In this document: positions 37,650 to 46,981 of the stretch, in pieces
Numbering within the stretch: position 1 is the stretch's first letter
How the letters are laid out: each line of letters opens with the position of its first letter
Program-made: the position numbers and the translations under genes
The notes under the pieces: model-generated
What the model was told of the DNA's origin: nothing
What the model saw: the letters and a program-made list of their open reading frames with translations, nothing else
Databases searched by the model: none
Source: Paracnuella aquatica
GTDB taxonomy: Bacteria; Bacteroidota; Bacteroidia; Chitinophagales; Chitinophagaceae
DNA length: 64,000 nucleotides
Assembly: GCF_003332885.2 (NCBI RefSeq)
Contig: NZ_QOWJ01000013.1
Location: 84,574-148,573, forward strand
Reading direction: 5' to 3'

Positions 37650-38537
37650 ATGCCGTCCCCGCAACTGCTACCCGTGCTTTCTCCTATTTGCGGGTGGCAA
37701 TTGCAGCCTAGCCATTTTACCTCAATGGCTGGCGGCAGCATCAACGAGGTGTACAAGGTATCCCATCAAGGCCATCCCTCTTTTATTGTAAAGCTCAATT
37801 CTGCTACTAAATTTCCCCAACTCTTTGCGCAGGAAGCCAAAGGCCTGGCCGCGTTGCGGTCGTATACAAAAACGCCGGAGGTAATTGCGCAGGGCGAAAT
37901 GGAAGGATTGCAATACCTGGTGTTGGAATGGATTGCCGAAGACCAACCCACACCAACGTTTTGGAAAAACTTCGGGGCGGCGTTGGCAGCATTGCATTCT
38001 GTTGAAGGAACGGCTTTTGGCAGTTTTGAAAACAACTACATGGGTTCGGTGCCGCAAGATAATGGCGATGCACCCACATGGACGGCATTTTTTGCGCAGC
38101 GCCGCCTGATGCCTTTGGCAGTGAAATGTGCAGATAATGGTTTGTTGGGTAAAAGCGAAACAAACCAAATAGAAAAGTTGTGCAACCAATTGCCGCAAAT
38201 CTTTTCACCTGCTGCACCTACCCTCCTGCACGGCGATCTTTGGAGCGGCAACTATTTGTGCGGCGCCGGTGGCGTTCCGGTGCTGATCGATCCGGCAGTA
38301 CATTTTGGCCACCCGTCCGTCGACCTGGGTCTGACCGCCTTATTTGGCGGGTTTGATGCCCAATTTTACCAAGCCTATCATTACCATAAACCCCTGCCGC
38401 CAAACTATAAAGATGAATGGGACGTGTGCAACCTATACCCGCTGCTGATTCATTTGTTGCTTTTTGGTTCGGGATATTTGGGCGCCATCCGGCAAACCTT
38501 ACAACGATTTGCGGGTATACAGCACCGAATTGTTTAG
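37650..38537 (+). CDS. Fructosamine kinase family protein
   Basis: A 295-residue protein of the fructosamine-3-kinase/aminoglycoside phosphotransferase fold, which phosphorylates ketosamines or related sugars in protein deglycation. It shows SMAGGSINEVYKV at the nucleotide loop, the lysine in SFIVKLN, the catalytic loop HGDLWSGN (194-201), and the metal site LIDPAVHFGHPSVDLGLTALFGGF. A GTG one codon upstream is an alternative start. It sits between the STAS and RNase Z genes on the same strand. Confidence 0.9.
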   Translation: MPSPQLLPVLSPICGWQLQPSHFTSMAGGSINEVYKVSHQGHPSFIVKLNSATKFPQLFAQEAKGLAALRSYTKTPEVIAQGEMEGLQYLVLEWIAEDQPTPTFWKNFGAALAALHSVEGTAFGSFENNYMGSVPQDNGDAPTWTAFFAQRRLMPLAVKCADNGLLGKSETNQIEKLCNQLPQIFSPAAPTLLHGDLWSGNYLCGAGGVPVLIDPAVHFGHPSVDLGLTALFGGFDAQFYQAYHYHKPLPPNYKDEWDVCNLYPLLIHLLLFGSGYLGAIRQTLQRFAGIQHRIV

Positions 38538-38612
38538 TTTGCACCGGGCGAAGAACCCAAGCGGCCAAAACTCTGTTTACAAATAAAGGTTTACAACAAA
38601 GGAGAACAGCAC

Positions 38613-39518
38613 ATGTTATCGGTAACGATCCTGGGAAATAATTCGGCCGTACCTGCTTTTAACCGGCACCCCACCAGCCAAGTAGTAACGCTGGATGGCA
38701 CCAACTACCTGGTAGATTGTGGTGAGGGCACGCAAATACAAATGATCAAATACAAGATCAGGCGGAGCAAAATTTCGCATGTATTTATTTCGCACCTGCA
38801 CGGCGATCATTATTTCGGGTTGGTAGGCCTGCTCAATACTTTTGGATTGCTATCGCACAGCCAGGAGCTGCACATATTTGGCCCGGCGGCACTGCAGCAA
38901 ATCATTGAACTGCAGCTGCAGGTAGCCGAAACACAACTGCCTTATGCGCTTCATTTTCACCTAGTGGATGGCAATGCCACGCTGGTGGACAATGAGCAAA
39001 TCCGCATCAAAAGTTTTCGCACCGATCACCGGATTCCCACCTATGGATTTTCGTTTGAAGAAAAAAGGGACCGCCGCAAATTGATCATTGACAAAGTGGA
39101 GGAAGCCGGCATACCGGTTTCGTTTTACAATAGTTTGCAACAGGGACTCGATTATATCAAACCCGATGGTTCTGTTATCGCCAACAGGGAACTGACCACC
39201 GCACCGGTGCCCGGGAAAAAATATGCCTTTTGTGCTGACACCCGCTACGACGAACGCATCATCGAGCACATCCGGGATTTCGACATGATCTATCATGAAA
39301 CGACTTATCTCGATAATTTCCAGGAGCAGGCATACAACCGTTTTCACTCCACCACGCGGCAGGCGGGCAGGCTGGCAATGAAGGCTGGCGTAAAACGCTT
39401 GCTGATCGGGCATTTCAGCTCAAAGTACAGCGAACTGGAACCATTTGTTCAGGAAACAAGAGAAGTATTTCCAGCCACCGAACTGGCAGTGGAGGGCCAA
39501 ACATACGAGCTGCTGTAA
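38613..39518 (+). CDS. rnz: Ribonuclease Z
   Basis: A metallo-beta-lactamase-fold endonuclease that trims tRNA 3' ends. The 301 residues include the zinc motif HLHGDH (61-66), LVDCGEGTQIQM upstream, SFRTDHRIPTYGF, CADTRY, the HETTY motif and the terminal GHFSSKYSEL. The length fits the short RNase Z form. It starts at ATG 38613 with purine-rich GGAGAAC upstream, one of few plausible ribosome-binding sites here. Confidence 0.96.
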   Translation: MLSVTILGNNSAVPAFNRHPTSQVVTLDGTNYLVDCGEGTQIQMIKYKIRRSKISHVFISHLHGDHYFGLVGLLNTFGLLSHSQELHIFGPAALQQIIELQLQVAETQLPYALHFHLVDGNATLVDNEQIRIKSFRTDHRIPTYGFSFEEKRDRRKLIIDKVEEAGIPVSFYNSLQQGLDYIKPDGSVIANRELTTAPVPGKKYAFCADTRYDERIIEHIRDFDMIYHETTYLDNFQEQAYNRFHSTTRQAGRLAMKAGVKRLLIGHFSSKYSELEPFVQETREVFPATELAVEGQTYELL

Positions 39519-39576
39519 GTGTTATTGATCCGTATCCTTTTAAAGCTGCATCCAAACCAAACCCTTACGATTAACC

Positions 39577-40983
39577 ATGCAATATTCTGCCCGAACCATA
39601 CGAATTATATTCTTTGCTACTGTTGCGGTATTGCTTTCCATTGCCGTGGTGTTGTACCTCAACCTCCGCAACCTCATCGAAGCATATGACCAGATGAACC
39701 AGACGCGGAGCGTGGAAATTAAAGTGCAATCCATTTACTCACGCCTCAAACACGCCGAAAGCAGTGTGCGGGCCTACCTGATTTCCGGCGATTCGTCTTA
39801 CCTGGATGAGCAGGCCGCATTTGAAGCCGACTACAAACAAAAGATTGAGGAACTGGCCAAACTGGTGCACGACAATCCAAGACAGGTGTTTAATGTGCAG
39901 CAGCTTGGTTACATGACCACGCTGCGGGTGCAGCAAATGCGTACAACGGTGAATAGTTACCGCGACAGTGCTTCGCAGGAAGCATTGCGGGAACGGCTGG
40001 TATTGGCACGGCAGGTTATGAACCGGCTGCACCAGCTAACGCAAAATATGGAACGCGAAGAGCTGCGGCAGTTGGAGCTAAAGGAGCAAGTTAAAGAACG
40101 ATACATCCGCGGTATTCCCATTTACCTGGTGGTGCTCACTTTTGCGCTGCTGTTGTTGCTGATGCTGATCTTTGACCGGCTGCAAAAACAGTTGAAAACA
40201 TTGCAGGCAACGCAACAAAAACTGCAGCGTTCCAACGAACTGTTGCAAACCCGCAAAATAGAATTGGAGCAAATCAACGAGGAACTGGAATCGTTCAACT
40301 ACATAGCCAGCCACGACCTGAAAGAGCCGCTGCGCAAGATCAGGACTTTTGCCAGCATGATCTACCAGGACGATTTTGAACATCTTTCGGAAAAAGGCCA
40401 ATACAATTTTACCAGGCTGCAAAGTTCCGCCCAGCGCATGCAGGATTTGCTGGAAGACCTGCTGGCTTATATCCGCCTGAAAACAACGCAGGAAACAATG
40501 GAGCAAGTATCGCTGGAAGACATTGTGGCGCAGGTAACCGAAAACCTGCAGGAGCCGATTGCAGAAAGCGGCACCACCATTGAAATGCACAACCTGCCAA
40601 CGGTTAAAGGCATCCCCTTTCAATTGTATCAATTGTTTGAAAACCTGGTGCACAACGCCATCAAATACCGGCGCCCTGAAGTGGCCAACCACATTACTAT
40701 TACCGGTTCGGAAACCGATGCCGCATCGCTGCCGATTTATTTGAACCCAACGCAACATGCTTATCACTGCATCACCATCACCGATAATGGGCTTGGTTTT
40801 TCGCAGGAGTATGCACCAAAAATATTCGAGATTTTTACGCGCCTGCACCACCACATTGAGCAACAGGGTACGGGTGTAGGCCTTACCATTTGCAAAAAGG
40901 TAGTAACCAACCACGATGGTTTTATCTGGGTGGAAAGTACGCCGGGCAAAGGCACCAGCTTTTTTGTTTGCCTGCCTAAATAA
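39577..40983 (+). CDS. CHASE3-domain sensor histidine kinase
   Basis: A 468-residue two-component sensor: membrane span 9-29, an extracytoplasmic CHASE3-like four-helix domain (about 30-175, with RLKHAESSVRAYLISGDSSYLDE), span 181-200, a coiled coil (about 203-240) and the HisKA box NYIASHDLKEPLRKI with H246. The HATPase domain has ENLVHNAIKYR (N box), ITDNGLGF (G1) and GTGVGLTICKKV (G2), all intact. No response regulator gene is adjacent, so its partner is elsewhere. Confidence 0.94.
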   Translation: MQYSARTIRIIFFATVAVLLSIAVVLYLNLRNLIEAYDQMNQTRSVEIKVQSIYSRLKHAESSVRAYLISGDSSYLDEQAAFEADYKQKIEELAKLVHDNPRQVFNVQQLGYMTTLRVQQMRTTVNSYRDSASQEALRERLVLARQVMNRLHQLTQNMEREELRQLELKEQVKERYIRGIPIYLVVLTFALLLLLMLIFDRLQKQLKTLQATQQKLQRSNELLQTRKIELEQINEELESFNYIASHDLKEPLRKIRTFASMIYQDDFEHLSEKGQYNFTRLQSSAQRMQDLLEDLLAYIRLKTTQETMEQVSLEDIVAQVTENLQEPIAESGTTIEMHNLPTVKGIPFQLYQLFENLVHNAIKYRRPEVANHITITGSETDAASLPIYLNPTQHAYHCITITDNGLGFSQEYAPKIFEIFTRLHHHIEQQGTGVGLTICKKVVTNHDGFIWVESTPGKGTSFFVCLPK

Positions 40984-41019
40984 GTATTTGAAGAAACTTT
41001 TTTGCCGACGAAAACTGGG

Positions 41020-41883
41020 TTAAAAATGGTGCGTCAGCCATTGGTAAAAAAGCGGGAACTCACGGCGCCAAGCGGCTTCGTTGTGGCCTTCGTTGGCGCG
41101 GATCACCGTAGTGATTTTTGCTTTTGAAACCCGGTCGAGCAACTGGCTTACCTGCAGCATATCAGGCACCATTTCGGGGCCTTCCTGTTGGCCGGCGTGG
41201 AGATAAATAGGGCACCGGATGGATTTGCCCTTTTTCTCCAGTGCTGCAACCAGCGGTTGTTTTACCACCCAAAATGCTGGCGAAAAAACACCTGCGCCGC
41301 CCCATTTACCGGGATTGCGCATAACGGCATATAATGAGATCAATCCGCCCATTGAAGAACCGGCAATAAACTGGTGTTTATCGCGGCGGCTAACCCTAAA
41401 GTGGTTGCGAACATAAGGCCGCAACGTTTTTAATAAAAATGCGGCGTACGCATCTCCTTCTGCTTTTACCGACATTTTTTTATCGCCTTCACCCAATGTG
41501 AAATCGTATGGGCTATATTCGCTCAGGCGTTTGTCGCCGCCGTTATCAATGGCCACAATCACGCATTGCGGCAGACTGCTGCCCAGGCTGTCCATGGCTT
41601 CGTCCACGCCCCATTCGCCTGCAAAAGAAGTGGCGGCATCAAAAATGTTTTGTCCATCGTGCAGGTACAATACCGGGAAACGCTCTTTTGACTGGTAATA
41701 ATTTTTAGGCAGGTAAATCCAAACCCGCCGGTGGCGCTGCAACTGCGGCATATAAAAAGCAGTATCCAGCACCCGCACCTGCGCTGATGCGGTACTTTCT
41801 TTATGCGCAGCCTGTGCCCTCCCTTTTTCCATACACAACAGCATCACATAAAACAACAGGCCAGTTTTGATCATTTGTTTCAT
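41020..41883 (-). CDS. Exported alpha/beta hydrolase, esterase
   Basis: A 287-residue secreted esterase of the putative-esterase/enterochelin-esterase type. It has a signal peptide (about 1-23), strand and substrate segments RVWIYLPKNYYQSKERFPVLYLHDGQN, the nucleophile motif GSSMGG, and a C-terminal catalytic histidine in RANEGHNEAAWRREF. The substrate is unknown; relatives hydrolyse siderophore esters, feruloyl or acetyl groups. It is convergent with the CHASE3 kinase and is preceded by a family D repeat. Confidence 0.88.
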   Translation of the reverse strand: MKQMIKTGLLFYVMLLCMEKGRAQAAHKESTASAQVRVLDTAFYMPQLQRHRRVWIYLPKNYYQSKERFPVLYLHDGQNIFDAATSFAGEWGVDEAMDSLGSSLPQCVIVAIDNGGDKRLSEYSPYDFTLGEGDKKMSVKAEGDAYAAFLLKTLRPYVRNHFRVSRRDKHQFIAGSSMGGLISLYAVMRNPGKWGGAGVFSPAFWVVKQPLVAALEKKGKSIRCPIYLHAGQQEGPEMVPDMLQVSQLLDRVSKAKITTVIRANEGHNEAAWRREFPLFYQWLTHHF

Positions 41884-41902
41884 GGTTTAAACATAAAAAA
41901 TA

Positions 41903-41970
41903 GCAAAGGCACAAAGCGAAACGGTGCACCCGGCAAACGCTGGTGACTTCCATTTACTTTGTGCCTTTGC
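41903..41970. repeat. Interspersed inverted repeat (family D)
   Basis: GCAAAGGCACAAAG (41903-41916) and its exact complement (41957-41970) flank a 40-base loop in the gap between dapA and the esterase. Confidence 0.7.
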
Positions 41971-41988
41971 GGTTTTAAAAAATAAGGT

Positions 41989-42873
41989 TTACAACTGCTG
42001 CAAATAATCTTTTACCTGCTGATGAATGGGTGCACTCAGCGGCACCACGGGCAGGCGCAGGTTATTTTGGATAATGCCCAACTCAGATAAAAACGCCTTT
42101 ACACCGGCTGGGTTATTTTCGGCAAACAGCAGGTCGAAACCCGGAACCAGCTTGTGTTGCAGCGGTTGCGCCGCAGCAAAATCGCCTGCCAGGGCCAGGT
42201 CAATCAGTTGGCAAAAATCTTTGGGAAAACAGTTGGCCGCCACCGAAATAACGCCGTCCATTCCGCAGGCAATGAGCGGCATTGCCAGGTGGTCGTCTCC
42301 GCTGGTAACCAGGAAATTTTCGGGGCGGTTGCGCAAAATATGCATGCACTGCACCATGTTGCCGCTGGCTTCCTTCATGCCCTGAATATTGGGCACATCG
42401 GCCGCCAGGCGCAGGCAGGTTTGTGCACTGATGTTGGAGCCTGTACGGCCCGGCACATTGTATAAAATAACCGGCACGGGAGCCGCTTCGGCGAAGGCTT
42501 TATAATGCTGGTAAATGCCCTCCTGGGAAGGCTTGTTGTAATAGGGTGATGCAGAAAGGATCGCTGCCGCTTTTTCAACAGGATAAAATGAAAGATCCTT
42601 GATGATCTCGGCTGTGTTGTTGCCGCCGATGCCAATAACTACGGGTACCCGGTCTTTAACTGCATCGATGGTAAAAGAAAAGATGGCTGCCTTTTCTTCC
42701 TTGCTCAGCACGGGTGTTTCGCCGGTAGTACCCAGCGATACCACGTATTGGGCGCCGCCCTCAATTACAAAATCAATGAGCTTTTGTAGCGCATCAAAAT
42801 CAATGCTGTTATCCTGTGCAAATGGTGTAACCAGGGCCACACCCGTACCGCGCAACGTTTCTCGTAAAGACAT
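41989..42873 (-). CDS. dapA: 4-hydroxy-tetrahydrodipicolinate synthase
   Basis: Condenses pyruvate with aspartate semialdehyde, the first committed step to diaminopimelate and lysine. The 294 residues have the TIM-barrel family pattern: SLGTTGETP (47-55), the catalytic Y138 in VILYNVPGRTG and the Schiff-base lysine K167 in IQGMKEASGN. The length and motifs are typical. It is monocistronic, with accA 85 bases upstream on the same strand. Confidence 0.96.
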   Translation of the reverse strand: MSLRETLRGTGVALVTPFAQDNSIDFDALQKLIDFVIEGGAQYVVSLGTTGETPVLSKEEKAAIFSFTIDAVKDRVPVVIGIGGNNTAEIIKDLSFYPVEKAAAILSASPYYNKPSQEGIYQHYKAFAEAAPVPVILYNVPGRTGSNISAQTCLRLAADVPNIQGMKEASGNMVQCMHILRNRPENFLVTSGDDHLAMPLIACGMDGVISVAANCFPKDFCQLIDLALAGDFAAAQPLQHKLVPGFDLLFAENNPAGVKAFLSELGIIQNNLRLPVVPLSAPIHQQVKDYLQQL

Positions 42874-42957
42874 CAGGTTTTAGATAATCGATTATGGTTT
42901 TTAATAATGCGGCAAAAATGCGGACAAATGCGGCACACACAAAATGATACTGCTCAT

Positions 42958-43929
42958 TTAGTCTTCCGTCCAAAAGCCCATTTTGCCAAACTTTTCAATG
43001 CGCTGTTGTACGCGTTGTTCGGCCGGGATGCCTTTCAGCTCCTGCAGCACCGGTACCAAAAAGTTCTTGAGTATTTCGGCAGCTTCGTCGTAGTCCCAAT
43101 GCGCACCACCCGCCGGCTCTGGGATGATGTCGTCCACCAGTCCAAAACCTTTCATGTGGTCGGCGGTAAGCTTTAGTTGCTCGGCGGCCGTTTCTTTTTT
43201 ATCCCAACTGCGCCACAAAATCGACGAACAGCTTTCCGGTGAAATAACGGTGTACCAGGTATTTTCCATCATGTACACGCGGTCGCCCACACCGATGCCC
43301 AAAGCACCGCCTGATGCACCTTCGCCAATGATCACGCAGATCACGGGCACCTTCAGGCGGATCATTTCATAAATATTACGGGCAATGGCTTCGCCCTGGC
43401 CCCGCTCCTCAGCTTCCAAGCCCGGGAAGGCTCCCGGCGTATCGATAAGGGTAACCACGGGTTTGTTGAATTTCTCGGCCAGCTTCATCAGGCGCAGCGC
43501 CTTGCGGTAGCCTTCGGGGTTGGCCATACCAAAGTTGCGCATCTGCCGCATCTTGGTATTGATGCCTTTTTGCTGTCCAATCACCATCACGGTTTCGCCA
43601 TCGAGCTGGCAAAATCCGCCCACCATGGCTTTGTCGTCCTTCACGTTCCGGTCGCCGTACAGCTCCAGAAAGTTGGTGGTCATTTTATTGATGTATTTCA
43701 GCGTATAAGGGCGGTCGGGGTGGCGGCTTAGCTGCACCCGTTGCCAGGAACTGAGGTTTTGTGTGATTTCGCGGCGCTTGTCCAAAATGCTTTGCTCCAG
43801 CCGTTGAATGGGTTCGGAGTAGTCAATCTTTTTTTGTTCGGACGCATGCTTCAGCCGTTCTATTTCATCGATCAGGTCTTTCACCGGCTTCTCAAAATCC
43901 AAAAACTGACGATTCGCGTTTGCAGGCAT
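42958..43929 (-). CDS. accA: Acetyl-CoA carboxylase, carboxyltransferase alpha subunit
   Basis: Transfers the carboxyl group from biotin to acetyl-CoA together with AccD. The 323 residues fit the family: an N-terminal helical region ([19 protein letters not shown]), the substrate-binding core [26 protein letters not shown], and [16 protein letters not shown] near the oxyanion loop, followed by [11 protein letters not shown] start at ATG 43929; a TTG two codons upstream is unlikely. accB and accC lie 28 kb away in the window; accD is not present. Confidence 0.96.
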   Translation of the reverse strand: MPANANRQFLDFEKPVKDLIDEIERLKHASEQKKIDYSEPIQRLEQSILDKRREITQNLSSWQRVQLSRHPDRPYTLKYINKMTTNFLELYGDRNVKDDKAMVGGFCQLDGETVMVIGQQKGINTKMRQMRNFGMANPEGYRKALRLMKLAEKFNKPVVTLIDTPGAFPGLEAEERGQGEAIARNIYEMIRLKVPVICVIIGEGASGGALGIGVGDRVYMMENTWYTVISPESCSSILWRSWDKKETAAEQLKLTADHMKGFGLVDDIIPEPAGGAHWDYDEAAEILKNFLVPVLQELKGIPAEQRVQQRIEKFGKMGFWTED

Positions 43930-44075
43930 ATACAATTAAATAAGGGCGCTAAAATTAAGGGATGCGAAGGATATAGGGCAAAATTGGTTCCGGGAAGCGG
44001 AAATAGAATGACGAACAGACGAACAAGGAACAGATGAACGGGGGAAGTTGGGAAAGAATATCGAACAAGGAACAA

Positions 44076-44138
44076 GGAATGATGAATTATCAATAAAGCC
44101 CAATAATTAATAATTCATAATCAATAATTCATCATTCC
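44076..44138. repeat. Interspersed inverted repeat (family C)
   Basis: GGAATGATGAATTAT (44076-44090) and its exact complement (44124-44138) flank AT-rich sequence. Direct GAACAAGGAACA modules stand to the left (about 44010-44080). It lies just after the stop of the S24 repressor. Confidence 0.7.
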
Positions 44139-44145
44139 GCAATAA

Positions 44146-44880
44146 CTACGCCGTTATCTTAAACTCCTTCGGTTGCGGTGCACGGCTGCGGATGTGGCGG
44201 CGGAAGGTCCACACCTGGCGGATGGCGTGCACGGGCAGCAACACCTGCGGGTATAGCTCCTCGTTATCCGAAAGCAACACCCACATATCATCGCTTTTGC
44301 GGTACACCCGCTTTACCAGCAATTGTTCGGTGGTTAAAATAATATAGACCGAAAAGTTTTTTACATCGTGCCAGTCTTCGTGGGGCAGCATAGATGCCAG
44401 CAACACGTCGCCGGCATAAAAGGTGGGCTCCATGCTGTCGCCGTCCACTTCAAAATAGCTCCACATGGCACCGGATGGATTTACGCCGGGCGGCAGCGAA
44501 TATTTTTCCAGTGTTTCCAGGTAATCGGTTTGCTCAAAACCTTTCACATAACCCGCTTGTGCCTTAATACCAACTAACGGCACCATCAGGGGCTGTTTTT
44601 CCTGCTTTTGCTCGCGGCGCATTTCAAAATACGGCAGCGACGATCCACGCGGCGTAGCGGCGGGCACGCCCATAAATTCTACGTCTTGTGAAAAATTTTC
44701 ACTTTTCCTTTCATCCAAAAACGCTTTTACCCGCAATTGTGTGGCCCGGCTCTGGCGGCATTTACCCCCCTCCATTTTATTGATCATTTCGCGGGTCAAA
44801 CCCAGCGCCAGAGCGAATTCTTCTTGTGTCAGGTTATATAACTGCCTGATTTCCCGCAAGTTGTAATGTGCTGTAGCCAT
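44146..44880 (-). CDS. XRE-family HTH / S24 peptidase repressor (CI/LexA-like)
   Basis: A 244-residue two-domain regulator. The N-terminal helix-turn-helix (about 8-40) is LREIRQLYNLTQEEFALALGLTREMINKMEGG. The C-terminal S24 domain carries the serine S149 in DGDSMEPTFYAGD and the lysine K190 in QLLVKRVY. An Ala-Gly pair at 109-110 (KAQAGYVKGF) sits where CI and LexA are self-cleaved; the spacing resembles lambda CI (A111-G112, S149, K192). It is therefore probably inactivated by RecA-stimulated autoproteolysis, which is inference. It diverges from the phage-type operon with GTGAA/TTCAC half-sites between. Confidence 0.92.
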   Translation of the reverse strand: MATAHYNLREIRQLYNLTQEEFALALGLTREMINKMEGGKCRQSRATQLRVKAFLDERKSENFSQDVEFMGVPAATPRGSSLPYFEMRREQKQEKQPLMVPLVGIKAQAGYVKGFEQTDYLETLEKYSLPPGVNPSGAMWSYFEVDGDSMEPTFYAGDVLLASMLPHEDWHDVKNFSVYIILTTEQLLVKRVYRKSDDMWVLLSDNEELYPQVLLPVHAIRQVWTFRRHIRSRAPQPKEFKITA

Positions 44881-44892
44881 AGTTAACCAATT

Positions 44893-44972
44893 GTGAATAA
44901 AAACGTGAATTACTTGTGGATAATGTGAAAAAATGTAACTTTATACTTCACAAATCTAAAGAAAAATTCACA
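44893..44972. promoter_or_regulatory. Operator region with repeated GTGAA/TTCAC half-sites
   Basis: In the 94-base divergent gap GTGAAT occurs at 44893 and 44905, GTGGAT at 44916, GTGAAA at 44925, and the opposite half TTCACA at 44947 and 44967. TGTGAA (44924-44929) and TTCACA (44947-44952) form an inverted pair. Several sites of one sequence next to a CI-like repressor gene fit an operator cluster. A related palindrome (GTGAAAAATTTTCAC) occurs inside the repressor gene at 44688-44702. Confidence 0.6.
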
Positions 44973-44974
44973 AC

Positions 44975-45295
44975 ATGCAAACCATTGGAAAACAACAGCA
45001 GCCTTTTCAGTTTTCGTATCCGCTGAAGTACAAAGTGGTGCGTGACCTGAAAATTGTGACCGAGCAGGTAGGCGACCTGGTGGTAGAAGGACAGGGCTAT
45101 TTCAACCCCGCTGCTTCGCCCATCGATGTGTTCGACCGCTACTCGGTAGACATCGAGTTTGTGAAATGGAATGGAACAGACATCCGGCCGGTGCTGGAAG
45201 TGATGGGCAACCTCGAAGACATTGAGGAAGCAGCCATCCGATATTTTGCCGGCATGCTCGAAGGCCGCAGCGGCAACCTGCGCCAGGCAGCGTAA
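44975..45295 (+). CDS. Small conserved-looking phage-type protein of unknown function
   Basis: A 106-residue protein I do not recognise. It begins MQTIGKQQQPFQFSYPLKYKVVRDLKIVTEQVG, continues with alternating strands and acidic stretches (PIDVFDRYSVDIEFVKWNGTDIRPV) and ends in a helix (LEDIEEAAIRYFAGML). It is the first gene of the five-gene operon divergent from the CI-like repressor and is followed by the Sak4-like ATPase. A role in recombination or replication is inferred only from position. Confidence 0.75.
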   Translation: MQTIGKQQQPFQFSYPLKYKVVRDLKIVTEQVGDLVVEGQGYFNPAASPIDVFDRYSVDIEFVKWNGTDIRPVLEVMGNLEDIEEAAIRYFAGMLEGRSGNLRQAA

Positions 45296-45379
45296 CTGAG
45301 TCCGAAGACGGAAGTCCGCAAAGTCGGAAAACCATTCTTTCGATTTCAAATTTTCCCGAACGAATAAACACCACATAAG

Positions 45380-46240
45380 ATGCAACTGAGAAAAGCAACA
45401 CGAAAAAAAGCAAAGATCCGCCTCGGTCTGTCTGCAGTGTCCGGCGGTGGTAAAACATATTCTGCCCTGCTGGTAGCACATGGCATTTGCGACGACTGGA
45501 GCAAGGTGGCCATCATCGACTCGGAAAACAACAGCGCTGACCTGTATGCCCACCTGGGTGACTTTAATGTGCTGCCCATTTCCGCACCTTTTTCGCCGGA
45601 GAAATACGTGGAAGCCATCCACACCTGCGAAAAAGCCGGCATGGAGGTAATCATCGTCGATTCCATCACCCACGAGTGGGATGGCAAAGGCGGCTGCCTG
45701 GAAATAGTGGAGCAACTGGGTGGCAAATACCAAGACTGGGCGAAGGTTACCCCACGGCATCAGGCATTTATCGACGCCATTATCCAGAGCCCCTGCCACA
45801 TGATCACTACCGTTCGGCGCAAGCAGGACTACGAAATGATCAAAGACGGCAACGGTAAGGTAAAAGTGGAAAAAGGCGGCCTCAAGGAAATTACCCGCGA
45901 AGGGTTTGAGTACGAACTGACGATTAATCTGGAGCTGGACCTGCGTCACAATGCCACCGCTTCAAAAGACCGTACTGGTTTGTTCATGGGCAAACCTGCG
46001 TTTGTGCCTTCTGAAGAAACCGGTAAGCTGATTGCCCAATGGTGCGAGCAAGGCGAGGAAGCATTTAACCTGAAGCCCGGCACCGAATGGCACAACCGTG
46101 TGCAGGAATGCAGCACCCAGCGCGAACTGGTAGAACTCTACAACCGTTATAAAACCGATGTGGACGCCAACCCCTTGTTGCAGCAATTGATCGCTAACCG
46201 CAGAAATACCATCAATGGAAAACAAAGTATTGCAGCGTAA
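45380..46240 (+). CDS. RecA-fold AAA ATPase, Sak4-like phage recombination protein
   Basis: A 286-residue protein with Walker A GLSAVSGGGKTYSAL (16-30, K25), Walker B VIIVDSITHEW (about 89-99) and the signal QAFIDAIIQSPCHMITTVRRKQDY. This is the pattern of single-domain phage nucleotide-binding proteins of the Sak4 type, which promote single-strand annealing in phage recombination. The C-terminal part (about 200-286) is helical and Gln/Arg-rich. It overlaps the next gene by 26 bases. There is no adjacent SSB or exonuclease gene. Confidence 0.88.
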   Translation: MQLRKATRKKAKIRLGLSAVSGGGKTYSALLVAHGICDDWSKVAIIDSENNSADLYAHLGDFNVLPISAPFSPEKYVEAIHTCEKAGMEVIIVDSITHEWDGKGGCLEIVEQLGGKYQDWAKVTPRHQAFIDAIIQSPCHMITTVRRKQDYEMIKDGNGKVKVEKGGLKEITREGFEYELTINLELDLRHNATASKDRTGLFMGKPAFVPSEETGKLIAQWCEQGEEAFNLKPGTEWHNRVQECSTQRELVELYNRYKTDVDANPLLQQLIANRRNTINGKQSIAA

Positions 46241-46694
46241 CGAGCTCCCGGTGATCAAAGCCGGCTTGGGCAAACGCCAGATTGCGGCGCTTGCCGGGCA
46301 AACTGTGGATGGCGTGATGGAGGCCGACTCGGCCCTGCCGCTTGCAGAAGCCATTGCCGCCATGGAAGAATTTGCCAAGCAGGTGCGCAAAGACGAACGG
46401 TTTGTAGACCGGCTGCGTGATGAGATCATCATGCACAACGGCCGGATGCACACCGCATCAGGCGCTAAGCTGGAAGTAACCGAAGCTGCGGTGCAATACG
46501 ACTATGCGCAGGACGGCGGCTGGCGGGCACTGACGCAGCAAATTGAAGCCCTGATGGAAGCCCGCAGAGAGCTGGAAGCTAAGCTGCGGTCTATTGCACC
46601 TGGCAAAATGTGGGTAGACCACGAAACCGGCGAAGTGCTGGAAGGTCCGCAAAAAAGTTCGCGATCCACTTATCGCATCACCCTTTCAAAGTAA
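46215..46694 (+). CDS. Phage-type helical protein of unknown function
   Basis: A 159-residue, mostly helical protein. The middle (about 40-75) has an acidic and basic coil (EEFAKQVRKDERFVDRLRDEIIMHNGRM), followed by QIEALMEARRELEAKL and a short C-terminal strand region (WVDHETGEVLEG). It begins inside the ATPase gene and precedes the next gene by 5 bases, so translation is coupled. I do not recognise a family; similar short proteins accompany phage recombination ATPases. Confidence 0.75.
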   Translation: MENKVLQRNELPVIKAGLGKRQIAALAGQTVDGVMEADSALPLAEAIAAMEEFAKQVRKDERFVDRLRDEIIMHNGRMHTASGAKLEVTEAAVQYDYAQDGGWRALTQQIEALMEARRELEAKLRSIAPGKMWVDHETGEVLEGPQKSSRSTYRITLSK

Positions 46695-46699
46695 AGATC

Positions 46700-46981
46700 A
46701 TGAGCAACACGATATTGAAAGACTGTGTGGAGATCGTAAAAGACCTGGCAGGTAACGAATACCTGTATTTCGATACGGCGGTGGAGGTAAAAACTTCGCC
46801 CCACTCCCACCCATTTTTGGCTTGGGGTGTATGCGCCAGCCCCAAAGATGAATTGTATGTAATGGACAGCGACCAGGAGTGGCACCGCATTGAGCCATTT
46901 ATCGGCAACACGCCGCTGATCGTGTCTAGCCTCTACCAGCGCCTGATGCTGATGCGCAGGCAATATGCAAAAGCCAGCTGA
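46700..46981 (+). CDS. Small phage-type protein of unknown function
   Basis: A 93-residue protein with conserved-looking aromatic and strand elements (LKDCVEIVKDLAGNEYLYFDTAVEVK, HPFLAWGVC, YVMDSDQEWHRIEPF) and a C-terminal helix (SLYQRLMLMRRQYAK). No family is recognised. I start at ATG 46700, five bases after the preceding stop; longer frames upstream overlap the neighbour. It is followed by a family B inverted repeat inside the operon. Confidence 0.7.
   Translation: MSNTILKDCVEIVKDLAGNEYLYFDTAVEVKTSPHSHPFLAWGVCASPKDELYVMDSDQEWHRIEPFIGNTPLIVSSLYQRLMLMRRQYAKAS

Noticed and set aside
40078-40914. 278-codon open frame opposite the CHASE3 kinase
   Set aside because: Shadow of a well-supported histidine kinase; no motif.
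44948-45949. 333-codon open frame on the minus strand across the start of the Sak4 operon
   Set aside because: It covers two good genes and the operator region in antisense, with no domain or start signal.
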